Positions 19,964 through 29,860 of a DNA stretch of 64,000 nucleotides are shown here, one piece after another. Position 1 is the stretch's first letter, and every line of letters begins with the position of its first letter. A model generated the notes under the pieces. That model saw only the letters and a list, made by a program, of their open reading frames with translations. It was not told the origin of the DNA and ran no database searches. Made by a program: the position numbers and the translations under genes. Origin of the DNA: Tupaia tana (Eukaryota; Chordata; Mammalia; Scandentia; Tupaiidae); assembly GCA_026018925.1 (NCBI GenBank), contig JAKSZU010000013.1:78171791-78235790 (forward strand). The letters are read 5' to 3'.

Positions 19964-20226
19964 TTTTTTTTTGAGAGTTTTTTTCTATAGGGAGGGCGCG
20001 TGCACTCACCAGAAAGGCAGAGACAGAGACAGACAGAAAGTGAGAAATCACCCTCCCCAGGGGGGATGGCATGCTTCAATCTCTTCTCCTCCATTGTCCT
20101 CTTGGGATCTTGGGCACGCACGCACATACTCCCGTTGTGAGTTTAAGCCACTGGGTCCGGGGCTTGAGCCGTGGTTGACTACATGGGAGTCCTTTGACAT
20201 AGCCATTACGCCAACTGCTGGTTCCT
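19964..20226 (-). mobile_element. Antisense type L SINE
   Basis: GAGAGTTTTTTTCTATAGGG, CCCTCCCCAGGGGGGATGG, and a head ending CCAACTGCTGGTTCC. Confidence 0.85.
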
Positions 20227-21104
20227 CACCATTACCTTTTATAGTTAGATAGTAATGGCTTCCAAATTTACGTTCCTTACTTAAATGGTTCTGAGAAAAC
20301 CTCTATTACTGTACTTACTCTTTACTGTTTACTGATTTACTTGCCTGCCTCTGACTAGTCTGTAAAGTTCTTGAGGGCTGGGACTATATTCAACATTTTT
20401 TCTGGCAGCTAGGTGTAATGTGTAAGCAGATTATTTTAATCCTGTTGACAGTTCATTTTAAACTTTGTTAGTGCAGTTCTGTTTCAGGTTTGCCCTTCTA
20501 GAACTTAACCATTTGGGGTCTCTTAAGCCTGAAGTATATCCTTGGGCATTTCCACCTTGGCTGACCTTTATTTCCAACTTGTCTTCTTAGCCTCAAGCTG
20601 TTGACTGCTCAAGTGTCTACTCAGTGCTTTGGCCTCCCAGCTGTTACTCTCTACTAGACTTTTGAATTCTCTTCCTTCTAACCTGTGCACAATTTAGGGG
20701 TTAGTAGACTCCTTCAGGACAGATTACACATGGATTTTTGGGCTCACTTCCATTGAATCCCTCCTCTTTGGGCTTCATTGTCCTCAAGTACACTGGATGC
20801 TTTGGCCTCTTAGCCCGTTGGGACTTCTGTTTTCTGTCTCCTATGGCTATGAATTGGCACATACCCTTAAAAACAAAACCAAACCAAAATAAACCAGGGT
20901 GAATGTGAAGCTCACTTTTTTCTGCTTGCTTTGTCTCAGGGATAATAGCCGCATCAGGTTCTGCCTGTATTGATTGTTCTTTGGTGCCTTTTAGCAGTTA
21001 TTTTTATGTATTTCTGTCTTTTATATTGATATTGAGTGACTAAGGCTTATAAAAGGTATTTAGTCATGAATGGCCTGAAATCCATGTACATTTCATTCAT
21101 GTAA
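20227..21104 (+). other. TMEM38B: Intron 5: short L2-like piece and unclassified sequence
   Basis: TAGTCTGTAAAGTTCTTGAGGGCTGGGACT at 20359-20388 resembles the L2 3' region in sense orientation. The rest (20430-21104) is pyrimidine-rich and may be an old repeat I cannot name. Confidence 0.4.
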
Positions 21105-21322
21105 TTTTTTAAATCATCAGAGTATAAGAGAGAGAGAGAGAATGAGAACAATAAAGCACTCCCTTGATGGAGCAGGGTCAGGCCCCATTCCCTTCTCTGT
21201 TTCTTTTCAGGAGTTTGGGTGCTCACATACATGTGTCCAGTGCGTTAAGCCACTAGGGTTGGGATTCGAACCATAGTCAGCCAAGGAAGCTGGGATCCAG
21301 CTTTCTTAACGACTAGGCTACA
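21105..21322 (-). mobile_element. Antisense type C SINE
   Basis: AATCATCAGAGTATAAGAGAG, AAAGCACTCCCTTGATGG, GGGTTGGGATTCGAACCATAG and a head ending ACTAGGCTAC. Confidence 0.65.
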
Positions 21323-21369
21323 GTTGTTATGTGCATGCATTTTAAAATTTTGTTTTTAATCTTTAGTCA

Positions 21370-21765
21370 TGCATTTAAAATTTTTGTTTTTTATTTTTAT
21401 TGAGATTGGATTCACAAAACAAAATTAGCTAATTCAAAATGGACATTTAAGTGGCATTTAATATGTTAACAAAGTTGTGTGAATGCATTTTTAATGTGTA
21501 TATAGTAAATAGTATAGTAAACACTATAGTATAGTTCTTGTGTCTTGTCTCATTTTCACTTAACAGTATGTTCTAAGACGTTTTCCTATTGTTTTCTGTT
21601 CATTACTTTTAACTGTTGTATAATATGCATTTCATTTACCTATTCCTCTTGTGATGGACTTGCTCTACAACTCTACTTCTTAGACTATGTTGCAGTTAAT
21701 AAGAATTTATTCTTAAATCCATTATTTCCAAGCAAGTGGGTCATGTGGTGTTCTTTATTAGAAAA
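21370..21765 (-). repeat. Antisense L1 3' UTR remnant
   Basis: TTTTTATTGAGATTGGATTCACA, TTAACAAAGTTGTGTGAATGC, and GTTCTAAGACGTTTTCC are antisense landmarks of L1M 3' ends. The small ORF at 21545-21799 is not a gene. Confidence 0.65.
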
Positions 21766-21920
21766 AATTTTTAAAACTTTATTTATCCATATATGTTAAT
21801 TTGACAAGAGAGGGATAGAGTGAGAGAGAGTGAGAAAGCAAGCCGCCAGGTCTGGGACTCAAACTGTGGTCGGCCATGTGGGAGTCCAGTGTCCCCAACC
21901 ACTATGCCACCTACTGACCC
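21766..21920 (-). mobile_element. Antisense type S SINE
   Basis: TTAATTTGACAAGAGAGGG, AAAGCAAGCCGCCAGG, B box GGACTCAAACTGTGG and a head ending GCCACCTACTGACCC. TTTATTAGAAA lies on both sides. Confidence 0.85.
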
Positions 21921-21955
21921 TTTATTAGAAATTTGATTTAAGAAATTTTTAGTTT

Positions 21956-22135
21956 GGGGGCCAGCAGGTGACATGGTGGTTAAGAGAGCTGGATTCCTAC
22001 ATGGCCGACCATGGTTCGAGTCCCGGACCTGGCGACTTGCTTTCTCATTTTCCCTCTCTCTCACTCTCACTCACTCAGTCCCTCTCTGGTCAGAATTAAA
22101 ATAAACAAATAAATAAAGTTAAATAAAATGATTCT
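21956..22135 (+). mobile_element. Sense type S SINE
   Basis: GGGGGCCAGCAGGTGACATGG, B box GGTTCGAGTCCCGG, TCCCTCTCTGGTCAGAATTA and tail AAATAAAGTTAAATAAAATG. TTTTAGTTTG flanks it. It lies 36 bp from an opposite-strand type S copy, forming an inverted pair. Confidence 0.85.
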
Positions 22136-22499
22136 TAAAATGTTTTTCTTTTAGTTTGATTCATTATCTGTGATCTGGAGGAATTGATTCTTGGAAATTT
22201 CTGGACTTTTGGAAGCTATTCTAGACCTTAAAGTTCTGCCCCCAATTCATTTTGGCCCCAGCCTAATTTCTCAAGAAAATCTAATTATCTCTGAAAACTG
22301 AAAATTTTTGTCAGGTAGAGGATTGGAGGCATTCTTTATCTGTTGATATCTCAATTCTTTATAAACATATAATGATCTATAAGGAAAAAATTAGGTAAGA
22401 AAGGCTTTTTAACAGTCCCTTTTTAGGGCAATATCCTACAGTTCACAAGTTTACAACTTTAGATTGTGATAGTTGGTGTTTTTAATAATTGAACTAAAA

Positions 22500-22692
22500 C
22501 TAAGTGTTGCAAACTGCCTTACCACTTACTGACTTCGTGACTTTGAGCAAGTTCCTTAACCTCTCAGTGTCTCAGTTCTACATCTCTGTGATGAGGTAAT
22601 AAGATAGTATTTGTTGGGTTAAATTTAAAGAGAATCATAATGTTAAAGTGCTTATCACAGTTCTGGCACATGTTGAACATACAGTGATAGCC
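22500..22692 (+). repeat. MIR, sense
   Basis: ACTTACTGACTTCGTGACTTTGAGCAAG, TTCCTTAACCTCTCAGTGTCTCAG and GTGCTTATCACAGTTCTGGCACA follow the MIR core and 3' region. Confidence 0.8.
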
Positions 22693-23006
22693 ATATTGGT
22701 CATTTGGTGTAGATTATGACTTTTAAAAATCTCATTTCTTACAATATTAAATGCGTTTTTGTAGAAGTGGTTATACTGCTCATTTGGCACACCAAAAAAT
22801 GGTATCCTATAGTATTTTTAATGTGTTGTGTTATTTTTTTATAACCTCAAAGAAACAGATCTTCCCAGAATCTTTAATAGCTAAATTTACTTCTACAGAT
22901 TAAGAATACATTTCAAATCCCCTTTTCCATCTTACTTACTTTTCTGTCCATTTTAAGAAATATAAAGCATTCATACTTACATTCTAAATTGAACCTTTTT
23001 TTCCAG
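22693..23006 (+). other. TMEM38B: Intron 5 end, unique sequence
   Basis: Ends in the exon 6 pyrimidine tract and acceptor at 23006. Nothing else recognised. Confidence 0.5.
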
Positions 23007-23222
23007 ATAACCATGATGATTACAGACACATCTACTGTAACTATTGCTCCTTTTGAGGACGCGTTGAGTCGGATGCTCTTTGGCTGGCAGCAGCAGTTTC
23101 CATCATGTGAAAAGAAAAGTGAAACAAAATCATCCCATAATGGCACTGGTTCATCTGCCTCAAAACCTGTAGCTGATGCTTCAGATAATGTTAAAAAGAA
23201 ACATTCTAAGAAGACTGAGTAA
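23007..23222 (+). CDS. TMEM38B: TMEM38B exon 6, C-terminal exon with stop (residues 221-291)
   Basis: The acceptor is a pyrimidine tract ending TTTTTTTCCAG at 23006. The exon is read from Ile221 (ITMMITDTSTVTIAPFEDAL, then SRMLFGWQQQF) to a TAA at 23220-23222. The first part finishes the last membrane segment and the conserved APFED and MLFGWQQ motifs. The rest is a hydrophilic tail ending KKKHSKKTE, rich in Lys and Ser and predicted to be disordered, as in human TRIC-B. The tail varies most from human, as expected of an unstructured end. The total of 291 residues equals human, so the gene is judged intact over the part seen. An upstream in-frame ATG in the intron at 22989 is not used; the splice acceptor decides the start of the exon. 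Confidence 0.96.
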   Translation: MTMMITDTSTVTIAPFEDALSRMLFGWQQQFPSCEKKSETKSSHNGTGSSASKPVADASDNVKKKHSKKTE

Positions 23223-23303
23223 ATTTACTTGATGAGCTTTAGAAAGCCAACAATATTTTTAACTACTTGTCAGATTGTGATAATATTTATGTAAATGATG
23301 TGA

Positions 23304-23309
23304 AATAAA
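23304..23309 (+). promoter_or_regulatory. TMEM38B: AATAAA poly(A) signal, proximal
   Basis: Canonical AATAAA 82 bp after the TAA stop. It is followed within 30 bp by a GGAATGGAGGTG-type G/U-rich stretch that could act as the downstream element. It would give a very short 3' UTR. Confidence 0.6.
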
Positions 23310-23725
23310 AATTATATATAAGGAATGGAGGTGACAAAAGGAAAGACATTTTTTTGTTTCAGGGATCCTACCCCTTTCTGGATTGTAATTCTTGAGTGTT
23401 AGAAGTGTATCATGTGAATTTGTTTTTCTGATATAAAAGATTATATTGTGATTATTGAAATAGTTTTATTTAGAGAAAAGAAGGCTGCTTTTTTTAATGT
23501 CAGGAAAAGTAAGCCTATCTTTGTAAAATAACAAAAATTTAAAGCTTTAAAAATTTTTAGGTATTTTCATACTTATTTTTTATTTGAATCTTTTAAAGTT
23601 TTAGTTCAGTGGAATTAATCTTCTACTTCACATTACCATTATAGTTGCTAAGTATGGAAAACACATTTAATTTTGAACACTGAGAATAGTTAAATAATCT
23701 AGAAACATTTTATGTTATAAATGAA

Positions 23726-23731
23726 AATAAA
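23726..23731 (+). promoter_or_regulatory. TMEM38B: AATAAA poly(A) signal, distal candidate
   Basis: Second canonical AATAAA about 500 bp after the stop, in AT-rich DNA. It may define an alternative longer 3' UTR. AATAAA is frequent by chance in such AT-rich sequence. Confidence 0.35.
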
Positions 23732-24143
23732 TTCATAGTTAATATTTCAGATATAAACATTGCATTGTTTTCCCACGTTTAATAGAAAATACCTGAGATT
23801 TTATTATATTTTATTCCTTTATTTTCCACTAGTACATTAGTAGAAAGATGCTACTTTTTAGTGAGAATAGAGGCTGATTTTAAACTTGAAGTCTGTCTCA
23901 TATCCTTGTTTAAAAAACTTACCTTTTTCCCTCAAAAATATCAGGGATGTAATGTTACTAATTTTTTTGTAATTTTCATTTAGAAAATTAGCTTATTTTT
24001 TTCCTCCTTAAACCACATTTGTTTTAACTATAGGAGAAGTTATTCTTCTGAGCATTTCATATGTTCTTTCTGTCTTTAGTCTGAATACATTGATGGTAGT
24101 GGATTCAACAAAAGTATTATCACAGTTTAAAATAATTTTTCCT

Positions 24144-24402
24144 GGGGCCAGCAGTTGGTGTGGTTAAGGTGCTGGACTCTTCTCCCACATGGTTGACCAT
24201 GGTTTGAATCTTGGACCTGGTGGCTTGAAAATCATGCTGGGTGCATGTGCTTGTGTGCCCAAAATCCTGAGAGGAGAATAGAGGACGAGGGAGTGCAGTG
24301 TGGCCAAATCCCCTGGGGAGTGATTTCTCACTTTCCCTCTCTCTGTGCCTTTTCCTGTCTCTCTTTGGCAAGCACATGGACCTTATGGCAAAACCTTAAA
24401 AA
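24144..24402 (+). mobile_element. Sense type L SINE
   Basis: GGGGCCAGCAGTTGGTGTGG, GGTTTGAATCTTGGACC, CCCCTGGGGAGTGATTTC and CTTATGGCAAAACC tail. TTTTTCCTG flanks both sides. It is the first insertion after the TMEM38B stop. Confidence 0.85.
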
Positions 24403-25570
24403 AATTTTTTTTTTTCCTGTATGTTTTCATTCTAGTGGCCACTTTTTCAGTTTTCTAATTAGAATGTCTCTTACTAGTTTGCATATAGTTATATTTTAAT
24501 TTACATGTACATTATATTATTTATTTTAAATGAAAACTGATTACCTTCATGTAAAGATGCTCAGCTTGAATGAGAATTGCCCTTAGACATTCAATAGTAA
24601 ACAACTAGCCATGAAAAAATAGAAAAACCATAACCTCCTACAGTAGTCTATTTCAGTGAAGAGTGATGACATTAAATCTGGTTCCTTTTTGGCAAAATAA
24701 AAAACCAGAAAAGCCTTAAAAGTTATCTTGTTTTAATTTATGGTTTAAAAATCCATTCACAACATTTAAAACTGTGACATGATTTCTTTTACCAAGACCA
24801 TGATACATATTACCTGTGTCAGGTATTTTTAGGTGTCTTGGAAGTACTTAAATCACAATCATTTGTTTTTAAAACTTTTTAACAAATATAAACACCAGCA
24901 TTTACTGTACTTTTTAAAAATTTGGGGGGCCCTTTTGATAACTTTTGAATGGCAGGAAGTTTATTTTTAATATTAAGACAGGAAGTATTAAATATTTAAT
25001 AGTTTTGTTTTATATTTGATATCCTTATAGTTAAAAATGTTTCAAAATCGACATGTTGTTAATTATCAACTAGTTTTGAAGTTTGGGTTTAACTGTAGTT
25101 GGAATAGTAAAAATCTTGTTTTTATACTTGGATTAAAGACAAATTTATTAAAGTAAATTATTTAGCACCAGTGGCGTATTATGTTATTTTTATGTTTTGT
25201 CTTTAATATTTTTCTTGAGATAAATGTTTAGAGCTCTTCTGGCATTTTGACTGATTTAATATAAACTCAATGACTACTGTCCATATGGGACATTGGATGA
25301 CTTTTATTAGTCTGTGTAAAATATCCTATAACCCTTTGTTCACAGTTCTTAGGTAAAAGCTTTATTGGAGAACATGGCTTCAACCTGAAACTTCCCATCT
25401 TGAATCTACTGTGGCTGCTTGAAGAGACTTTGATTTGCAAAGCACATTGTTAGACTCCTCATCCAAAGTGAAGCATAAATAAGGCCTGTACACTTGCCTC
25501 ATCACAGCCAATCAGGTGGCACTGAGAAAGTCAAGACCTGGTAGGTCTACTTGAAATAGAAAAAAAAAAA
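24403..25570 (+). other. SINE-free AT-rich flank downstream of TMEM38B
   Basis: More than 1.1 kb without a recognised repeat in a region where SINEs otherwise occur about once per 800 bp. It may include distal 3' UTR. An AATAAA lies at about 25477. No ORF. Confidence 0.4.
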
Positions 25571-25579
25571 AAAAGAGAG

Positions 25580-25795
25580 AGATGGTGGTGTAGTGGTAAA
25601 ACAGGACTCCCTACAAGGTAGTTGCACAAGGGAGACCTTCCCGAGTATGCCGGGTATACATGTGTATGTGATTTGGAACTGGCTGAAGTCTGGGGGTTGG
25701 ATCACAGTGTTGGGGCCCTTTTAGGGGTGCTCTCTCTCTCTCTCCGTCTTGCTCATAGAAGAAAGAAAGAAACCTTGAAAAAAGGAAAGAAAAAG
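25580..25795 (+). mobile_element. Sense type D SINE-like repeat
   Basis: The A box fits well (TGGTGTAGTGG). It is followed by GGACTCCCTACAAGG, a body unlike type L, a (CT)n run and a TAGAAGAAAGAAAG tail. The B box is degraded. Confidence 0.5.
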
Positions 25796-26153
25796 ACAAG
25801 CAGCTGGCAAGAACATGGGCCATCTTACCTCTGCAATCTCTTCCTTAAATACAATGTGGCCTAATGAAAATCAAACTTATTTATTGGATTAGTCCCTCTT
25901 CCTTGCTGAAGGAACATCCAGTAAGAGCTGGAGAGAGAGACCAGGTACATGGGGGACGTTGTATCAGGGGAAGTGCCAGCCTCCTTGTTGCCAGATAACC
26001 AAAATATAGAGAAGAGGGAAGACCCTCATTAGTGTATTTTTTTTGCCTACTCCTTTAAGCTCAGGTACTTTTCTGTTAAAATTTTCCAATTACAAGTTGA
26101 TTGCAATTTAGTGAAATGTTGGAAATGAAATATGTTTAAGAATGCTCTCCTTC
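25796..26153 (+). other. Unclassified intergenic sequence
   Basis: No gene or repeat recognised. Confidence 0.4.
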
Positions 26154-26412
26154 GGAACCAGCAGTTGGAGTAATGGCTATGTCGTTGGACTCCCATGTAG
26201 TCGACTGTAGTTCGAGTCCCGGACCCGGTGGCTTAAACTCACACTGGGTGCGTGTGCGTGCGTGCCCAAGATCCCAAGAGGAGAATGGAGGAGAAGGGAT
26301 TGTGGCATGGCTATCCCCCTGAGGGGTGATTTCTCACTTTCTGTCTGTCTTTCTCTGTCTTTCTGGCGAGTGCACACGCCCTACAGTGAAAACCTCTCCA
26401 CACACACACACA
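26154..26412 (+). mobile_element. Sense type L SINE
   Basis: GGAACCAGCAGTTGGAGTAATGG, B box AGTTCGAGTCCCGG, CCCCCTGAGGGGTGATT; the tail ends in (CA)n. AAGAATGCTCTCCTTC and AAGAATGCTCTCCCTC flank it. Confidence 0.9.
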
Positions 26413-26484
26413 CAAAAGAATGCTCTCCCTCTTCTCACAGAAGTCCTTTATAGTGTTTGTACCCAGATGTAATTCACATCCCTT

Positions 26485-26810
26485 GGTTATATTCATTTGT
26501 TTATCCAAGAAATATTGAGTGCCAGTTATGGGTCAGGCATTGTCCTAGGCTCTGAAGATACAGAAAACAAGAAAAAGCCCTGCTCTTCTGGAGTTTACAT
26601 TCCAGTGGTGGAGAGGCTGTTAAACAAATGTGTTCTTACATTAATAAAAGTTATAAATAAATATTAAGCAGGACATAAGGATAGAAAGTAAGGGGCATGA
26701 GAGTGTTTGTTAAAATAGACTGTTAGACCTTTTTATTAAAATTGGATTTTTGTAGAGACCTGAAGGACCTAAAGGAGAAAGTCATGCAGACACCTTAGTA
26801 AGTATAAGGG
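26485..26810 (-). repeat. L2 LINE 3' end, antisense
   Basis: ATATTCATTTGTTTATCCAAGAAATATTGAGTGCC, TCAGGCATTGTCCTAGGCTCTG and GGAGTTTACATTCCAGTGG are the antisense L2 3' end; GAGACCTGAAGGA continues it. Confidence 0.75.
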
Positions 26811-26862
26811 TCAGAGTGATTGATGCTTCTTTTGGATTGTATTTTGCTTCAAAAATTCTTGG

Positions 26863-27108
26863 AGGACCAGCAGTTAGCGTAATGGCTGTATCGCTGGACT
26901 CCCATGTAGTCGACTGCAGTTTGAGTCCCGGACCTGGCGGCTTAAACTTACACCAGGCGCGTGTGCGTGCGTGCCCAAGATCCTGAGAGGAGAATGGAGG
27001 AGAAGGGATTGCGGTGTGGCCATCCCTCCTGGGGGGTGATTTCTCACTTTCTGTCTCTGTCTGTCTTTGTGGCAAGCACACGTGCCCTGTAGCAAAAAAC
27101 TTTAAAAA
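26863..27108 (+). mobile_element. Sense type L SINE
   Basis: GGACCAGCAGTTAGCGTAATGG, B box GTTTGAGTCCCGG, CCTCCTGGGGGGTGATT and GTAGCAAAAAACTTT tail. TSD AAAAATTCTTGG at 26851-26862 and 27109-27120, exact. Confidence 0.95.
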
Positions 27109-27120
27109 AAAAATTCTTGG

Positions 27121-27474
27121 ATTTATTTTTCTTAAGTACAATTTCTCTCTCTTTTTTAAATTTGTTTTTAACATTTTGTTTTTAATGTTATTTGGATTTT
27201 TATATGCCAACAATGAACAGTTTGGAACTTTATACACAAACAATGAAAAAAAAAATGTATCATTACAAAGAATGGCACTGTAATGGTGGAATTTCAGATT
27301 TTGAAAATAAAGACAATACAGTGAATGTATATAAAACTTCATCTCCATTCAAAGACCACCAACTTTTGAAGACTGGTAAAACAAAGTATCAAACGGTTAC
27401 TTGTCCAAGCTGCCTGGATCATCTATTTGTTAATAAGGGTTTTTTCCCCCATGGTCTTCTTTGTTACTATCAGA
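27121..27474 (+). other. Unclassified AT-rich sequence
   Basis: Short overlapping ORFs here are unsupported. Nothing recognised. Confidence 0.4.
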
Positions 27475-27712
27475 TTTTTTTTTTTTTCCCTGCCAGAGAG
27501 AAAAGGAGAGGGAGAAAGCATCTCTCTCCCACCATGGGGAATGGTCATATAACAAACAATCCCTTCTTTTCTGTTTTCCCCTTTTTCTTCAAGATATGGG
27601 GCACAGTGGCACATGCCACTGCTATGTTTTTCAAGGAGCTGTCTTGGGGACTTAAATGGTATAGTTGGTCATGTGGAATCCAGTTCCTTTAACCACCAGG
27701 CCAGCTATCCCA
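27475..27712 (-). mobile_element. Antisense type C SINE
   Basis: Poly-T, CCTGCCAGAGAGAAAAGG, TCCCACCATGGGGAATGG, TTTTTCAAGGAGCTGTCTTGG and a head ending CAGGCCAGC. Confidence 0.7.
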
Positions 27713-27731
27713 GCTTTCAGTGTATTTGCTA

Positions 27732-27957
27732 TTTATTTATTTATTTATTTATTTGTTGGAGAGGTTTTTGCTATAGGGCGCATGCGCTTGCTAGAAAGAC
27801 AGAGACAGAGAGACAGAAAGCGAGAAATTACCCCCCAGGGGGAATGGCCATGCCACAATCCCTTCTCTTCTATTCTCTTGGGATCTTGTCCAGGACTCGA
27901 ACCACGGTCGACTACATGGGAGTCCAGTGACACAGTCATTACACTAACTGCTGGTCC
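27732..27957 (-). mobile_element. Antisense type L SINE with an internal deletion
   Basis: A (TTTA)n tail, GGAGAGGTTTTTGCTATAGGG, CCCCCCAGGGGGAATGG. About 45 bp (the GGGCACGCACGC...GCCACCGGG block) is missing between GGGATCTTG and TCCAGGACTCG. Confidence 0.85.
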
Positions 27958-28106
27958 TTGTAATTTTTGTTTTTTAATTTTAAAAATTTACATTTAATCA
28001 CGGTATATCAACAGTGTACAAAATGGTTTTTACCAGCATGAATGCAGTGCACATCAGTCAAGTTGAAGATACTATCATAAACATTATCACCAAACAGATA
28101 ACTTTT

Positions 28107-28385
28107 CTTTTTTTTTTTTTTTTTTTCTTTTTTTGGAGAGGTTTTTGCTATAGGGCGCGTGTGCTCACAAAACAAACAGAGAGAGACAGAGAGACAGAAA
28201 GCGAGAAATCACCCCCCAGGGGGGATGGCCACACCGCAATCCCTTCTCCTCCATTCTCCTCTCGGAATCTTGGGCCCGCATGCACACGCGCCTGGTGTGA
28301 GTCCAAGCCACCGGACCCGGGACCCGAACTGTAGTCGACTACATGGGAGTCCAGCGACATAGCCATTACGCTAACTGCTGGTCCC
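28107..28385 (-). mobile_element. Antisense type L SINE, young
   Basis: GGGCGCGTGTGCTC, AAACAAACAGAGAGAGACAG, CCCCCCAGGGGGGATGG and a head ending CTAACTGCTGGTCCC. AACTTTTC repeats at both flanks. It lies within the L1 3' region. Confidence 0.9.
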
Positions 28386-29758
28386 AACTTTTCATTTTTG
28401 TGTATGTTAAATGTTTCTATTTCTACTGAATCCCTCCTTCCCACCTCCTGTTATCCAACCCCTCCTATACTGCCTCTGGTATTTACAGTTGCCCTTCTTG
28501 TTGTACCTTCCAGTTTTTCAGTTTCTGCCATAGAGTGCAGACATTTGGTAGCTATTAAGCAGGGACATACAATGGCTCTCATAGTCTGACTTGCTTCACT
28601 TTTCATTAAATCTTCCACATTTATCCACTTCGTATCACATGTCAGGGTCTCATTGTTTTTTATAACTGAGTAATGTTCCATAGTATATATATGCCATATT
28701 TTTTCAATCTAGTCAACTGTTTTTGGACATTTGGGTTGATTCCATGTCTTAGCAATTGTGAAAAATGCTGCAATAAATGTGGATATGCAGGAGTGGAATT
28801 GCTGGGTCATATGGTAGTAATATTAGTAGGTTTTTGAGGAACCTCCATATTGTTCTCCACAGTGACTGTACTAATTTATGTTCCTGCTAACAGTGTAGGA
28901 GGGTTCCCTTTTCACTGCAGCCTTACCAGGACTTATTCTTTTTCCTTCTTTTTAAATCTTAGTCACTCCAACAGGTTAAGTGGTATCTCATTGTGGTTTT
29001 GATTTGCATTTCCTGATGAGAAAAGATGTTAAGGATTTATTCATATGCTTTTTGGCCCTTTGTAGTCCTTGGAGAGTTATCTGTTTCAGTTTTTACCCCC
29101 TTTGTAAATTGGATTGCTTATTTGTGGGTAAGCTGCTTGAATTCCTTGTATAATCTGGTTATTGGTGCCTTAGTTGAGGCATAATTTGCAAATATATTCT
29201 CCCATTCTTGAGGGTTGTCTCTTCATTGTAATTATTGTTCTTTTTGCTTTGCAGAAGCTTTTTCTCCTGATGTAGTCCTGCTTCTCTGTTTTTGGGATTA
29301 TTGCCTGTGCTTTGGGGGCCTTATTTAAGAAATCTTTGTCTACTCTTGTGTCTAGGGTCTCTAAGAGTTTCCTTTGTGTTTTCCACCAGTGGTTTTATAG
29401 TTTAAGATTTTGTGTTTAGATCTATTTTTAGTTGATTTCTGTTAAAGGTGAGAGATAGAGGTTCAGTTTCATTTTTCTGCAGATGGATATCCAATTTTTC
29501 CAGCATCATTTCCTGAAAACCCCCATTGTGCCTTTTGTCAAAACTTAGTTGGCTTCATGATACGGGGTTTATTTCTGGGTTCTCTATTCTGTTCCATTGG
29601 TCTGCATGCCTGTTTTTGTGCTAGTACCATACTGTTTTGATGATCACAGCTTTATAATACATTTTGGGGTCAGGAAGTGAGATGCCTCCTACTTTATTCT
29701 TTTTGCACAGTGTTGCTTTGGCGATACAGGGCCTTTTATGATTCCAGATAAATTTTAT

Positions 29759-29860
29759 GAAACCTCGAAAATACACAAACACCTGGAAACTAAACACCTC
29801 ACTTCTGAATCACTTCATAACCACTGAAGAAATTAGACTGACATCAAAAGATTCACTGAA
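29759..29860 (+). repeat. 102-bp inverted copy of L1 ORF2 segment
   Basis: Reverse complement of 31520-31621 with three mismatches by my count, lying in the opposite orientation inside the same L1. See the finding. Confidence 0.9.

Larger units (their letters stand above)
1..23309 (+). other. TMEM38B: TMEM38B locus, 3' part (introns 2-5, exons 3-6)
   Basis: The gene enters the window in intron 2 and ends at the exon 6 stop and first poly(A) signal. Exon lengths of 185, 88, 118 and 216 nt (with stop) give residues 90-291 when spliced, the human protein length. The 88-nt exon 4 starts after base 1 of the Gly152 codon, agreeing with the exon 4 deletion c.455_542del known in human recessive osteogenesis imperfecta type XIV. 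Introns 3, 4 and 5 are about 1.3, 7.7 and 10.5 kb and are packed with SINEs and L1 remnants. Promoter, exon 1 and exon 2 lie outside the window. Confidence 0.95.
23223..24143 (+). other. TMEM38B: TMEM38B 3' UTR and proximal flank
   Basis: AT-rich sequence without SINEs directly after the stop. The part up to about 23330 is 3' UTR if the first poly(A) signal is used. A longer 3' UTR is possible because a second AATAAA lies at 23726-23731. No ORF or repeat is recognised. The lack of young insertions fits transcript-level constraint but does not prove it. Confidence 0.6.

Noticed and set aside
22989-23006. Possible independent start codon for a 77-aa protein MNLFFQITMMI...
   Set aside because: The first six codons are intron sequence before a strong acceptor; the rest is TMEM38B exon 6.
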